Shown: positions 11,901-55,841 of the stretch, in pieces | Layout of the letters: each line of letters opens with the position of its first letter | How positions within the stretch are numbered: the stretch's first letter is position 1 | DNA from: Beaufortia kweichowensis | Taxonomy: Eukaryota > Chordata > Actinopteri > Cypriniformes > Gastromyzontidae | Length of the DNA: 64,000 nt | Assembly: GCA_019155185.1 (NCBI GenBank) | Contig: CM032808.1 | Coordinates: forward strand, 5,756,716 to 5,820,715 | Direction: 5' to 3' | The notes under the pieces: model-generated | The model's input: the letters and a program-made list of their open reading frames with translations, nothing else | What the model was told of the DNA's origin: nothing | Database searches by the model: none | Made by a program: the position numbers and the translations under genes

Positions 11901-14900
11901 TCTGACCCACAGCCCCTCCTCTCCCATAGTAAGTTTGCATCTCTGATGTGTGCTACTCCTGATCGCAATAAATTAGAAGATTGTAGTAGTCGACAAATTA
12001 ATGAATGGTGTAGTACAGTTATGAGTATGCATCAACTATAATGCTTGTTTTTCTGTCTGTGAACAGCGAGAGGATCTGGAGATAGAGCTCGAGAAAGCTG
12101 CTCACTGTATGCAGTTTGCTTTAGCCGCATATGGCTGGCCAATGTACATCTACTCAAACCCCCTCACTGGACTCTGCAAACTAAGTGGAGACTGGTGGGT
12201 ATAACATTTGCCAAAAATGAAAAGTGTGTGATTTTTCAGATGTTCAACAAGTCATGTGAGTTTGCGGCTGGACTGTAGGGGTGTTTCTGAAAGTTAAAAA
12301 TACACAAACTTGACAGATAAATAAACATCCTATTAGAAATGACAGTAATTATATTGGTCTGTTTCAGTTGCCGAAACCGCAATGCAGAATATGACCTGGT
12401 CGGAGGAGACAACCTCGGCTGCCATTTTACCTCTATCTTGCAGAGCACAGGACTACAGTACAGAGACTTCATCCACATCAGCTTTCATAACCAGGTGATG
12501 TTTTATCCCTTTGCTGTCAATATACATTTGATTATTTCTTTCTTTTCCACTGACATGGTTCTGGTGTGGGCTTCATGTCAGAGCCAGTTCTTGAACTTTG
12601 TATTTCCAGTGTATATTCCTGTGTATTTTGACTTGACTCTTAAAAGCTTGCTGGTACCATTTGTATTTTGTTTATATATAGTATTTGCAAATTAAATGGC
12701 AAATTTTCTTTAACTTAAGGTAAAGTTTAACTTTCTTTAACTTTAGTTGATTGCATCAAAGGCATGGCATTTAAGTATGGCAGTGGACCAGTACTGAGGG
12801 TAATTTTGGTGAAAATAGTTGATTCGGAATTCCTGCTATAAAGTCTCTTTTTCTTGTAGATCTACGAGATCCCATTTTTCGTGGCATTAGATCATAAAAG
12901 AGAGGCGGTCCTGGTTGCTGTCAGGGGCACTCTGTCACTTAAGGTGAGATATATGCAGGTCATTATTATTATAGGATGCTCAGGAAAAGCAGCAAACATG
13001 TTTAGAGAAACAAACAAACTTGGACCTACAAGAGTATTTGTAAGATGGTCAGACCTGTTATTTGCCTAAGCAAATTGTGTTCTTTAATTCTGGCTGTTGT
13101 TCCTTAGCAGTCTTTTTTTAATTAATTCATGCTGTTGTTCATGCATTTTAAAAATTCATCCACTTCAGGAAATTATTTTACCTAAAATAAAAATGTCCAT
13201 CTAGATATTTAGTGGAACAATCTTTGATGTTTTTGCTTTCTGTGATTTTGCTTTGCATGCTTGGATTTGCAGGATGTGTTGACAGACCTTTCTGCTGAAT
13301 GTGAAAATCTCTCTGTTGAAGGTGTTTCGGGAACATGCTATGCTCATAAGGTAAAAAAACGAACAAATTACAAATGTGGAATTTTACAGAAAATCATATT
13401 TGGTGTACTGATACTATTTATTTGTTATAACTTTGTAACATGTTATGCAAAGTTAACAAATACAATATTAAACATAAGGAATTTTTGGTTCAACTAATTT
13501 AAAGTTCTCTGTCTGTATCACAGGGCATAGCTCAAGCGGCAAACTACATTTACAAGAAACTAGTGAACGATGGTATTTTGAGCCAGGCATTCAACATTGC
13601 ACCTGTAAGAGATTTGTTTTTTATTTTTATTTTACATTATCTGTTGAACTTGCTTTTCTGTGATGGTTAAGTGTGTTTCTATGTATGTGTGTATTTGCAG
13701 GAGTATAAGCTGGTCATTACAGGACACAGCCTCGGTGCGGGAACAGCTTCTTTGCTGGCCGTTCTTTTACGCGGTACACATCCCACCCTAGAGTGCTATG
13801 CTTTCTCCCCACCAGGGGGACTCATAAGGTAATGTGGCGCTTACCATCTAAATATTTTCCATTTACCTCAAACCAGCTCATTTACATACAGTTCACATTT
13901 TACCTTTACTATAAACATTGTAAGTAAAACAGTAATGTATTAGACAGTAGAAATTGTATGATACTGTGATATATATCTTATTATATTTATATTTAATTAT
14001 ATTTAGTCATTTAACAGGTGCTTCTATCCAAATAAAAGAGACATTGCAAGCAATTTTTCGAATTTATCATAACAATAGCAAACAAAAGTTTCGAGAGTAA
14101 GCTGAAGTACTAAATGTGCAAGAGCAAAAGTAGAATATGCAGAAAAGGGGAATAAGAATTCATTAAATGTATTTATAGGAACTGCCTTATTTACACATAT
14201 TATTATATACTGTAATGGTGTTTATAGGTTTGCCATTTTAAAATTTATGATATGGTGCTTCTTTATTTTACTTCTTTATTTGTTCACATTTATTAACTTC
14301 ACATCTAATGTCTCTCCTTAGTAAAGCACTGGCCGATTATTCAAAGCAGTTTGTCATCTCAGTTGTGCTGGGAAAAGACCTTGTTCCAAGGTGAGATTTG
14401 GTTAAATTGTTACTCTGTTGTCTGGCAGAGACTCATCTGATTTTATTTGTATATGTAAAATGTGGCTTTATTTAAAAAGCTGGCCCTTTGAGTTGGAAGC
14501 TTTCTTACAAGTGTTTTCCCCTTTAGATTAAGTATTCCAAACATGGAAGATTTAAAAAGAAGAATATTAAAAATGGTGTCTAATTGCAGTAAACCAAAGG
14601 TAAGATGGATCGATAAAATAGACCATAAAGGGTGACATGTCAGTAACATAATTAATAATAATGTCTATTTCTCTTATTCCCTCAGTACAAAATATTAATG
14701 CGTGGCTGTTGGTACGAGGTGTTTGGAGGAACCCCTGATGATTTTCCTACGGAGATGGAGAACCGTCGGGAGGAGACGCTGAATCATCCGTTGCTTGGTG
14801 AGGAGAGTCTGTTGGTACAGCGCTCATCCACCTATCAGAGCCTGTCATCTGATGACTCGCCCACCAACCCCACCCACTTACCCCTGTACCTGCCCGGCCG

Positions 14901-15266
14901 TATCATGCACATCACAGAGGAGGGTCCTACACGCAGGTAGGAAGACCAAAATTAAGCTAATTTTATGTTTGATAGAAAAAATCATGCAAATTAATTTGCA
15001 CTGTTAGTTTTCATGTAGTCAGGCATATATACATTCTGTAGTAACATCCTCTCTCTCTCTTTTTACATAGACACTGTTTTTCTCAGGTGAGGTACCGCGC
15101 TGAGTGGTCCAGTGAGACGGCGTTTCGAAATGTTTTGATCAGCCCGAGAATGATCGCTGATCACATGCCCGATGTGGTTCTACGGGCCCTGCGCAGTCTT
15201 ACCCATGACCGCCCATTTACTCTCTGTCCATCTTCTATGAGCAACAGCCACCTGAATGTTATTTGA
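8932..15266 (+). CDS. daglb: Diacylglycerol lipase beta, 15 coding exons, apparent 1-base deletion in exon 1
   Basis: Coding exons: 8932-9025, 9609-9760, 9866-10040, 11013-11277, 11806-11928, 12067-12194, 12368-12494, 12860-12943, 13273-13350, 13524-13604, 13701-13828, 14322-14390, 14527-14599, 14686-14936 and 15071-15266 (stop TGA). DAGLB hydrolyses diacylglycerol to 2-arachidonoylglycerol. Four hydrophobic helices occupy exons 1-4, followed by a Cys-rich CCCLP segment and a lipase-3 domain. The nucleophile Ser446 lies in GHSLGAG (codon 13728-13730) and Asp498 in LGKDLVPR (14377-14379), 52 residues apart as in the human enzyme. All junctions keep phase except inside exon 1. There the start MPGMVVFGRRW is in frame 1, but from 8994 the conserved residues (FEL.IRALW) continue in another frame, so one base seems to be missing near CCGGT at 8992-8996. 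With it the protein is 674 aa (human 672). As written, translation would end prematurely. An assembly error is likelier than a pseudogene, because all other exons are intact. Confidence 0.93.
10262..10515. repeat. Unclassified interspersed repeat, copy 1 (daglb intron 3)
   Basis: AT-rich element beginning near CTGTCACCATTCCACAGGTG and containing TTGAATTCTAATCTAATCAT, followed by ACAAACTATATATTGATG, GTCTAAGACTCAAGAATAA and AAAAATACCTAAATTTAAAA. The same ordered blocks occur at 47790-48060 and 60313-60600. No terminal inverted repeats are evident and no coding capacity is seen. Boundaries are approximate. Confidence 0.65.
10639..10956. mobile_element. Truncated hAT-like MITE (daglb intron 3)
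   Basis: The left end TAGGGCTGTTAAACGATTAA followed by CGTGATTAATTGCATCCAGA matches the intact element at 38640-38848. The internal palindrome (ACATAATATATGTCTGTGTA against ACACAGACGTGTATTATGT) is present. The expected right terminal repeat is absent after GGATG near 10952, and the middle is longer and AT-rich. It ends about 55 bp before daglb exon 4. Confidence 0.7.
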
Positions 15267-15843
15267 ACTCTGAGTGCCTACGGCCCGGGGCCTATTCTTT
15301 AAACTGACTTTGGTACATGCACAAGAAGACTTTTGGGAGCATGACTGTGTTGGACTCCTCTCCCAGAGATTTTATTTAAAGCGGTTTGGCTCTTGTGTAT
15401 TTATTTGTGGTGTATTTATTGTCTTGTTGATGTGCGTGTCTGCTATTTAATAGCATTATGAACTGTTTCAACGCCCCATCTATACAATTTTGTATGTGAC
15501 ATTATTTGAATAACTGTCTAGCTCAGTTAATCTTTACTTTTGGTAATGGTTCAGTGTGGGCAGTTTGGACTTGAGGGAGAGGAAAACTAAGTATTATGGA
15601 GGTAATTGTTGTTTGCCATTTTTGTGATGTATCATTTTTGCTGGATCAGAAATAGGTTATCGGTAGGTGAAATCGGGTGTTACAGACTGATTGTGGATCA
15701 CTGAATTACATCCCAATTTTAAATTTTGATGCATGACAGCAAGTGCATGAAAACATGTCAAGAGCTTATGTGTTTTTTTTTTACTTCATTAGCCCTTTCA
15801 GTTTATTCCGGGTAACATTGTGCAAACTAAATGTGCTGAAAAA

Positions 15844-15849
15844 AATAAA
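15844..15849 (+). terminator. daglb polyadenylation signal
   Basis: AATAAA in AAAAAATAAACCTGC lies 578 bp after the daglb stop codon. The region 15267-15870 would be the 3' UTR. A second AATAAA at 16279 lies inside repeat sequence and is less likely to be the gene's own. Confidence 0.5.
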
Positions 15850-15954
15850 CCTGCTTTATGTTGAAAGAAGTAAGACAGTTGAAGAAGTAAGACAATGAAA
15901 TTATATTTGGTGCATGGTAACTGTAAGAGTTCACTCTAAAAGGCATCATTATAT

Positions 15955-16500
15955 ATACAGTGGGGTCCAAATGCCTGAGACCACTATTGAGAATCTATTT
16001 TTAAATTATTTTCTTATTGATTTGAAAGTTAAAATGACAAATGTACATGGATTTCTCAAAAGGTGCCAAAATTAATAATTTAAAAATAAAAAATCTGCTA
16101 TTATTTGCTTATTCTTATGTTGTTTAGAACCTGTAAATGACTCTTTTGTGGAACCTAAAAGACGATATTTTGAGAAATGTCTCAGTGGTTTTCTGTCTAT
16201 ACAATGAAAGTCAATGTAGGCCAGTGTTGTTTGGTTACCCATGTTCTTTGAAAATGCTTTTTCTTTTATGTTCCACAGAATAAAGGTTAGACCTGAGGAT
16301 GAGTACATTATGAAATAATTTTAATTTGTTGTGAACTTGTCCTTTATTGTCAGCACTCAAACTTGCATGCCAAGTGAATAATTGCATGCAAAATGAATAA
16401 TCTGTGTTACTTATCCCAGGAGAGTGCACTTTTTGTAACAACCGTTACACCAACGTTTAAAGATTAGGGTAACTTTTTAATCATGGGGTGACTAAAGAAA
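15955..16500. repeat. Degenerate DNA-element fragments between daglb and spag9
   Basis: The segment opens with TACAGTGGGGTCCAAATGCC, which resembles a Tc1/mariner-type terminal repeat. It then contains TGAAAGTCAATGTAGGCCAG and ATGTTCCACAGAATAAAGG, which echo the inside of the MITE family found at 43957 and 56829. The copy is worn and its limits are uncertain. From 16500 to about 16900 I see nothing further. Confidence 0.45.
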
Positions 16501-16970
16501 ATTCAAAACTATATTTCAGCATTTATAACACAGATTTGTAATAATGTATTCTTGGTATTTTCTCAACCAGCTTTTAAAGTCTCACCTTTTAAAATAAGTA
16601 AATAAATAAATAGTTTACTAATGCAAAAAACATTTTGGAGCCTTTTACACATTTGAGTTCCCACAAGATTACGAGAAACTTTTTAGTAAAGTGGCCGGAA
16701 GCTTTTTCTGTTGTAGAAAATCCTGCACAATTGAAATCGTTTTATAAATTTGTATAACCATTGATCACTTGTTGATTCCTTCTCGCAATACCATTTACAC
16801 TGTAACAGTTGCATTTAATGCACAGCCAATGCGACAATATTATGCAAACATCAATAGAAAGCTGCGAGAAAGTTAAAGAACGCGACGATAACAAATAAAA
16901 AGCTTACGGTGGGCGTCATCACCAGGAATACTTTCCCTCCCTCGTTCCCGCCCATCCCGCGTTTAGAGCA

Positions 16971-16987
16971 TGACGTCATCACGTGAC
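16971..16987 (+). promoter_or_regulatory. CRE and CLEAR-like E-box upstream of spag9
   Basis: A full cAMP-response element TGACGTCA (16971-16978) abuts TCACGTGAC (16979-16987), which contains the E-box CACGTG. The second matches nine of ten bases of the CLEAR motif GTCACGTGAC used by TFEB/MITF factors. They sit in a locally CG-rich stretch about 315 bp upstream of the spag9 ATG, a position fitting a core promoter. Sequence match only; factor use is an inference. Confidence 0.5.
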
Positions 16988-17301
16988 GATCAGATCCACT
17001 ACACTTCTCCTGTCGGGACTGTACTTATCAACAACTGCCGTTTACTACAGATTACCCCTATCAAATACAGTTTCCGAAAACCCGGATAGATTAACTCGGC
17101 AGTTAAGCCGATTTGTTTTCTCTTTATCTTAAAGACAATTGTTAAAAAGTTATTCGTAAATGTAGTCAAACGTCGGGAAGTAAATAGATAGTTGCCAGTC
17201 TGACTGCGGGCTAGCGCACGAGCTGGCCGCTAGCTTCTTAAAGTCAGACTTTATAAAAAGCTCGAGACAGTCTGACCAACGGGAAAACAAACGAAGTAAA
17301 C

Positions 17302-48416
<31,115 letters not shown>

Positions 48417-49746
48417 CCTTCCAACTTTTTCACTTTTGATACATCCAAAAGAAGCTTATCCTCCTACAGACTCTATATGTTTATTGTTTTTTCTTTGTGC
48501 TTTGGACCTTTTTCAATCAGCTTTGCTTTATTTAAGATATTTTAAGCATCGTGTATGCAGTAGTATTTCTGTTATTCAAATCATTAGAAGTATGTTAAGA
48601 TTATCATGTCAAATATTTGTCTTTTCATTATAAATGAATGTTACTGAAGACCTTTGCACATCGTCTTTGGCAATACAAGCAATGTGTTCCTCACCCAAAC
48701 TAGATGCTGATTGTATGGCAATTAATATTATTGATTGACAGGTTTTCTGTTTCTTTTATTTCATAAAATGGCAAATGAAAGCACGACATGCACTACATTA
48801 TGTCCACAGGAGATTTTGTGTTCTATGGGGATGAAACTGTTTGTGGCAAAGGAAGTGATGTATTGTAAGACAAAATTGCACATACAAAGCGCTTTTTCAA
48901 TCCTTAAATCACTCCTGTGAGCGTAGATGCAATATCTTTAATGTTCCGCAGACTTTTATATTCATATGAATGTTACTCAGTTACTAAAGGATACAACCCT
49001 TTTACGGACTAAAGATTTTGTCAAAGTCACGAAAACACATTTCAGTCTCTCGTTATGACCATGTTTCACTGTAACATCTCTCTTTTGTCTTTTTTAACAC
49101 TAGAGCAGTTTTCAAAGGAACGGTACTCCTTTGATTTCATGTGTAGATAAACATGCACAGACAAAAGCATATTTTTATGACACTTTTGTACATTTGTCTT
49201 TTAGACTCTAATCTCTGATCACAGGCCCGTGGCTTCAGTCAGTCAGCGTGCTGAATCGGCACTGTTCTGCTTGCATTCGAGCTGAGCTGCACTGAAGGGC
49301 CAGTGCTTTGTTTGCAGTTATTTCTTCTCTCCAGGAGAGCAGAGATGACTTCATATCGCAAACTAGCCATTTCAGTATTTATTTCTATGGACAAGCCTTT
49401 GCAGTTCTGAATGTATCTTTGTACATTGATTATAAATATATATAAAAATATGTTTATGAAATGTAGATGGCTTGGGATTGATTTCTTAATGATGATGGTG
49501 TAATGGAAATCACTGGATATATATCAATTTGCTATTAACTGACTACAGAAATGTACCTTTACTGAGCTATGCACTATTTTTTTACTCGAGAGCTGAAGTG
49601 TATGTCTTGTGAGTATAAGTGTGTATGCAAGCATTTTACAGTATAAGGGGATGCAACAGGTAGTTTTCAATGTCCCATAATCCTTCAGGTCTGAACTCTT
49701 TTCATGGGGGGATGACATCACTCTTACCCAGTCTTTGTCAGATTGC

Positions 49747-49752
49747 AATAAA
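49747..49752 (+). terminator. spag9 polyadenylation signal
   Basis: AATAAA in TTGCAATAAAAGCTTG lies 1331 bp after the spag9 stop, giving a 3' UTR of about 1.35 kb. The sequence just beyond is T- and C-rich. Confidence 0.55.
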
Positions 49753-50020
49753 AGCTTGTTTTACTTAAATATGTTCACCCTTTCCTCACTCTATCTTAGC
49801 CCTATACTTTTAAACGATCCATTAAACTAATAGTTGTTATGTTTGTGCTATTGTTTTATTTACAAGCTTTTTTAAAGATGACTTACAGTCAACAATGATA
49901 GACTTTTTTATACAGTTTGTCTGTAATTTATTAAAAAAAGAAACTACAGTAATAAAAGAAAGTAATGTTTAAACATAAGTAAATCATCACAGCATATAGT
50001 TTGTTTAAAAACCAATGATG

Positions 50021-50606
50021 CAGTGGCCCCAAGATATATTTGGAATTTTATTAGACAAAAAAGTATCACCCAGATGTCAGTATAGTGTTTTAAAGACACT
50101 ATCTCACTTCAAATACGATGTCAAGATGACTTGCAATTCTAAAATTCAAAATTGAGATATTTTTTATTTCGAGTTATAAGTGATTTACTGCTTTCTACAT
50201 AAAATAATCTTACACAATGTAAAGAACATTCTGTGAAAATATAACCTCTGTAACTTTAATATTGACCCAGTAAGGTCATGTCAAAGATTGAAATCAATGT
50301 TTAACAACTTTCTGTACTTTTTGTGTAAGATAATAAAACACTGTCAATAAAATCGTTCATTTCAATATTTAAAATATTAATGTCAGTTTCAAAAATGAAA
50401 ATTCATATAATCAGTTACATTAATAAACACAAAGTATGTAATTTTATCATGTTATGGCTATGACTAGTTTGACTAGTTCTAATTTCATAATTAAATTTTG
50501 AGACTTTATTGTGGATTTCACAAAACAAATGAATACTCAGAAAAGCTTTATGGGCAAATTAAAGCAGAAGTGTAGCTGAAGTGTCCAAATATATTTGGGA
50601 CCACTG
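50021..50606. mobile_element. Non-autonomous element with 24-bp terminal inverted repeats
   Basis: The left end CAGTGGCCCCAAGATATATT is followed by TGGA. The right end, read on the other strand, is CAGTGGTCCCAAATATATTT followed by GGA. The interior is AT-rich and non-coding. CAGTGG ends resemble Tc1/mariner elements, but the flanks are TG/TG rather than the usual TA, so the superfamily is uncertain. Confidence 0.75.
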
Positions 50607-50661
50607 TGCAGAAATGTTTAATGTTGACTAATGCCCAAGACTAGTGACGGGCTAATTCTTG

Positions 50662-50674
50662 TCACAAGGGGGCG
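50662..50674 (+). promoter_or_regulatory. Weak CTCF-like motif downstream of spag9
   Basis: TCACAAGGGGGCG matches 11 of 13 positions of the CTCF core. It lies about 0.9 kb beyond the spag9 polyadenylation signal. Weak on its own. Confidence 0.2.
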
Positions 50675-51225
50675 GTAGTGTGTTGCTACATTACTGCCTT
50701 TGAAATGACATTCACTCTGGGACAGAGTGGTCCACCCCCTTCTCTGATTGGCTGCTGGATGGGTACACACAGTACATGTTCTGACATACCACACTATTGA
50801 ACTTCTGAATCAGCATCAAAGCATTCAATAACAATTGGGGGAGATCTGAATTTAGAGTTGGAGAAAACTTTGTGCCCAAAAGAGGACAGCTTTAATGTGA
50901 TAGTCAGCTGTCCTATAACAAATAAAAAACTCTCAGTAACCTGACCCAATAAAAGATACTTAATAAGTCATCCTACCAAAGACTGTATAGGATAACCTTC
51001 TTGCCAATATACTGTATTGTATTGTACCCAACAACCAGAAATCACTGCATTCCTCACCACAAGGAGCTTTCCAGTGAGACACAACAGGCCCACGCAAAGG
51101 GATTATCAGGTGAGAAATGGGGAGCTCATGAAACATTCAAAACCACCATCCACCCAATACTGCGTCACCCCCCTCCACCTTTTATCTGTCTCTCTCCGTC
51201 TGTCCTCCGCCTCCCTTTAACAGAA

Positions 51226-51378
51226 CTCTGTTATGCCAGTGGCTCTTATGTAACTCAGCCAGCTGGTGTATCCAGAGAGGTTTCCCAGGGCTCAGGGAAC
51301 GTAATTTCCTGAAGCAGACGCAGTGAGGACACCTGGGGCTCCTGCATGCTCAAGTCCACAGGGGCTTTAAAGCCATAG
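51226..51378. other. Short exon-like stretch open on both strands, unassigned
   Basis: On the minus strand an open frame of about 50 codons runs from near 51410 down to a TGA at about 51266. It includes the acceptor-like GGCTTTAAAG and residues such as VSSLRLLQEITFPEPWE. On the plus strand the frame after CCTTTAACAG (TELCYASGSYV...) is also open. GC content is above the local level. I do not recognise either product, and neither has a companion exon I can prove. It could be an exon, a conserved non-coding element or chance. Confidence 0.2.
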
Positions 51379-53663
51379 ATGAGGTGTGAAGAGTTTCTAT
51401 ATTTGGATAGTTAAGAGTAAGTCTGATGGAACCAAATTGTTTACCCTCTTCATCGACTTATAGGCGATTTCATTGGCGATTTTGTAAAGCATAAACTGTT
51501 TCTGAATTAGAGAATGTTCAATAAAATAATTTCAAACCCTCTTATATCGGTCAAATAAGCTCTTGGATTTTACTGTCTTCGTGGCAGATTTATTGAATTC
51601 AATCTTTTTCATTTGGAAAATGAAAGAGAATGAAACTGTTTCTTTGCATAATAAAGAGATTTATGTTATATAATGCACCATCCCAGAGGTGTGAAACTGC
51701 TAACGTTTACTCACTAGCTTTTCTAACTATTATATCTTGTGGTTAATATATAAAACAAACTGATCATGAGACATTGAGCATTATTAATATTGTCTTTTAT
51801 TTTTATATTGCACACATTGAGTTGTCCCGTATTAAAAACTGTAAATGTCTGTAAATAACTGAATTGTTAAAACATTATGTAAACATGCATTAAAAGTAAA
51901 AAAAATGTACACAACTGGTCACATAATTTTCCACCTTCAAACACTTTAATTCATTTTGTATCCTTTAATTCATTTTGAAGTATCCTGGTGTGACATGAAT
52001 CTATTTATGGGACAAGAAAAGCTTACAAGCATAATAAGAATAAAACAATTTACAGTATGCTGATTAAAAAGTTTCAGATATATAGGACATGTGAACTTCT
52101 CAAAAGTTTTTCAACCACCCAATTATAGAAAAAATGTCAGCTTCTCTTCCCATAATGAAATGTATTCATACTATGCCGTTTCAGAACAGCATATCATACT
52201 GTAACAAAGCAGAATGCAAATTCATTTTCATTTCCTTTGGCTCTTTATAAATATTTATGTTATCAAATCTCTTATCAGGATATTGCAGACAGCAGCGTAT
52301 TCTTTTTGGGATAACAGACAATGTTGGGAGATTGATTTTGTTTATTTGTTAGCAGCTACGGATAGACAATGCCAGGGCTAACATCTGAGCTTCGTGAGGT
52401 AATTCAGGGTTTCTTTATCAGTGAGTGATTTATGACTGTTGTGTGTCAGTTGTTGTAGAAAGTGTCCATATTTGATGAGCTTTGTGTTTCGTTTACGGTA
52501 GACTAAGGCATTTTAGGCAAGATAAGGCTCTCCACCCCTTTTATGTGATGTGAGTTCTGTCCATCTGCTTTGCTGGATCAAAAAAGAAAGCAGGATTAAC
52601 TTTTTCCCAGTGTGGACGGTGAGCTATCGTGTAACTCTTTTAGACTTCTTGTGCATGCTTAAAAAAAGAGAAGCCCAAATTAACCTGGCTCCAACATGAA
52701 CACGTGTGAGACTGTGAGGAAATATTGCATGCATTAATGGTGTTTGCAGACACAAGACACTTATTTTTGTCTGCTTCAGATGTTGAGGTTTCCGGTCTAT
52801 TCATTTTTTCACTATAAAACTATCCTCTGCCTAACATCTGAAACATGTTGTGATAGCCCAGACTATTAGTGAGTTTATTTTTATTTTATTTTATTTATAA
52901 TCTCAAATTTTAATTTTTTCTCTTAAAAGTAAGTCAGACATTTTTTTCGGAAGTTGACATCCTGTTGTGTATTATGCTAAAGTCGGTAAACAAGCAGTAT
53001 TTTAGTCTTGATTTTACACTAAATATATTACCAGCTAATGAAAGTATGTTCTGAGAACATGTTTTTGTACGTTTCACTAACAATGTAAGAATAACGTTAG
53101 TATACCAACGTTTTTAAAACGTTTAGTAATGGCATAAAATGTTCTTTAAATGTTACTGACAGAACAATTTTTTTGTAACTTTAAGAGAACTTTTAGAGAC
53201 ATTCGGCAAAGTTCTGAGAACATCCTTATTAACATCTGGGTTAACATCATTAAAACATGATCCATTCACTTGGGAAGCAAAAGCTAAATAATAAGACTTC
53301 AGAGAATTTTGCTTGAATAACATAACATGCCACTTTTATAAAACACTTTTAATTTAGAGACTACATGAAATACAACAATAATTTGTCCCACTACCACAAC
53401 ACAACCTAAAATTTTATATTCAATAAAAAATGTCCTTGGATATGTGACGCATCACCTACCCACATGTGTCCCTCAGGCAACGTGCTTGCAAGAATAATAA
53501 CACACATTTCTATCCTCAGACATTTAATTCATATCATTTTAAAGGTTTATTTAATGTTTTCTCTCGCAAGGTGTTTACGGATAGAGACAGTTTGAAAATG
53601 ATATAGTAGCATTTCATTTGTTCAGTGAATTGATCGAGTGCTGAAATGTTGGGATTTGTGGAA

Positions 53664-53676
53664 GCCGCCATCTTGG
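53664..53676 (+). promoter_or_regulatory. YY1-like motif
   Basis: GCCGCCATCTTGG is a full match to the YY1 consensus GCCGCCATNTTG, found otherwise at promoters or within retroelement starts. No gene start can be tied to it here. Confidence 0.3.
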
Positions 53677-55841
53677 CTCCGTGCCACCGACATCAACGCT
53701 TCAGCAAGCATGATAGAAGAGCTTAATGAGGTAGTGTTATATCTGGAAACTGGATATAACACCCAATGTATGCTGCCACCCTTCCTCCTACATCCACCGC
53801 CCCCCTGTGGCTGTCCATCACTCTGTGACCGCCGAAGAGATCTGCCCCCTCCTTGCCTGGAAGTGCTTGAAATGGTCTGTCACACACAAGCAATGATCTT
53901 GTGCTCACATCACTGGCCAAAGATATCTGGGAACATCAGAACTGATCTAAGCATCCATCCATCTATCTAAAGCAGTCACAGCTACAGTTTTCCATGATCT
54001 TATTTTTATTTTAGTGGAACACAGACAGAGATGTTTAAACTGAATGTTCACGATGCTCTTCTCTGTACATAAAAATAAATGGTGAACACAGCTGTCAAGC
54101 ACATTTCCATGAAACAACAGCTTCAATTTTTGTCTCATCCTATAGACTTAGAAGACTTTAAATTTAGCAAACAAGTTACATAAATTACTTTTTTGGTGCT
54201 TTTTGAAACTTCCACTTTCATTATTGCATATGAAACTGAGAAGGTTTGACATTCTGATAAACATTTCCTTTGGTGTTATGGAATGACAAGAGGGTGAGTA
54301 AATGATGACAAATTTCAATTTTAGGTTATTTATTCGTTTAACTGTCATCACAGAAATTGAGTACACAATGAAAATAATTTTTAGATATTTTTCAAGTCTT
54401 TTTAAAAAGTAATTTTTGTTATGAAAATTTGTCAAACATTATATCCTAAGTCTTATACCTTTCCATAAATTTATAGTTTGTCATGATTAGATTAAAATTC
54501 AACTAGGAAATATTCAACTGAATAGGGAAATAACATAGGTGTTCCTCCTAAGGACACTAAACAGGTTAATCATTAACGTGAACATCATTTCCATGAAGAA
54601 GTTGTCCAACAACAGGAGAGCAACGTTGGGGTTAAACAAATGAGGTTTTCTGCATGATTTCAAACTTCGCTGACCTGAATGTAACTACCTAAATCTGGAC
54701 TTTTACGCCTGAGATCAAGTAAGTTGGCAAAGGTAGCACACTCACTCTTTTTCCCACTGGCTGTAAAAGTTCTGCATAGTTTAGTCCGTGCTTTGGGCCT
54801 GAGTTTGAGTTTTATTTTGACAGCTGGAGTCACGGCCTCTCCGAGCGAGATGGCCTCACAGGAGTTCAGTATGAAATGACTCAAAAGCCTGTAGGATACC
54901 AGACCACAGTCACAATGAATTCACACGCTTTCCAAAACACACGCATAAACAAACGATGTGCTTCACAGAGGTCTAGCTGTGTCACGTCGGCTCCCCAGGC
55001 CAGTTTCATTCACACTCGTGCATTTGTACCCTCATGGTTAGGACTTTGTGTGCAAGTAGGAAATGTTCCTAATACTGTACTGTATATTTTAAAAATAGCT
55101 TAAAGTAGCTTGAAGCAACACATTAAGGCATGGACTGGACCGAGGAGGTCAAGGTTTGTCTGGTTAGCATGATCCAGTTAACCCTTGTTTTAACCATTTT
55201 TATGATGCTAATCAGCACTGTAGGGGATCCGTTTCCTGTGTGGTCCTAATTAGTCACATGACGTGTACTACTTGATTGGTTAAAAAAATGCATATACAAC
55301 AATGGGATTATTTACACTGAGATGGTGTACAGTTTTGGTCATAAAACTCTTGTGCGGGAGGAGATTTTTGGCATTCTGTAATAACTGCTGAAAGAAACAG
55401 CTAAAGCTGGAAAAACACACTCTGACTTATTGTTTTTGTGATCCTGTCATATGGGCTATCGCTAGTAGAAGTCAGGCTGCTAAATCCATTATCTTATCCT
55501 GTGTCTTTGATGGATTTTAAACTCTTTTTCTTTTATTAATGGGGACATCATCGCGTAAGACATTCCATCAGTCTGTGTCTAGCTATCTGGCGTAGTCTTT
55601 AAATGTGATCTGATGTGCTTAATGCAATGCTTTCAGGATATTTATCCTCAAATAGCCATTGACACCTGACAGGAACATCAGCTATTAAGAAATAATAGTA
55701 GTGATTCTCTGAAACAAACTTTTTGACTGTATGTGCGTACAGTAGGCATACAGGTGGAATGTTCAAATACAAGTCTTATGTCTGAACATGCATATTTTTA
55801 TTAAACATAATGCAATATAATGTAAAGTATTCTACATGTGA

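Noticed and set aside
8932..15266. daglb as a pseudogene
   Set aside because: Only one base is out of place. All other exons, splice sites and catalytic residues are intact, so an error or allele is likelier.
53638..53970. 110-codon plus-strand frame with a Pro-rich stretch
   Set aside because: It starts without context, contains no domain and ends in an ATCC simple repeat. Only the YY1-like motif was kept.
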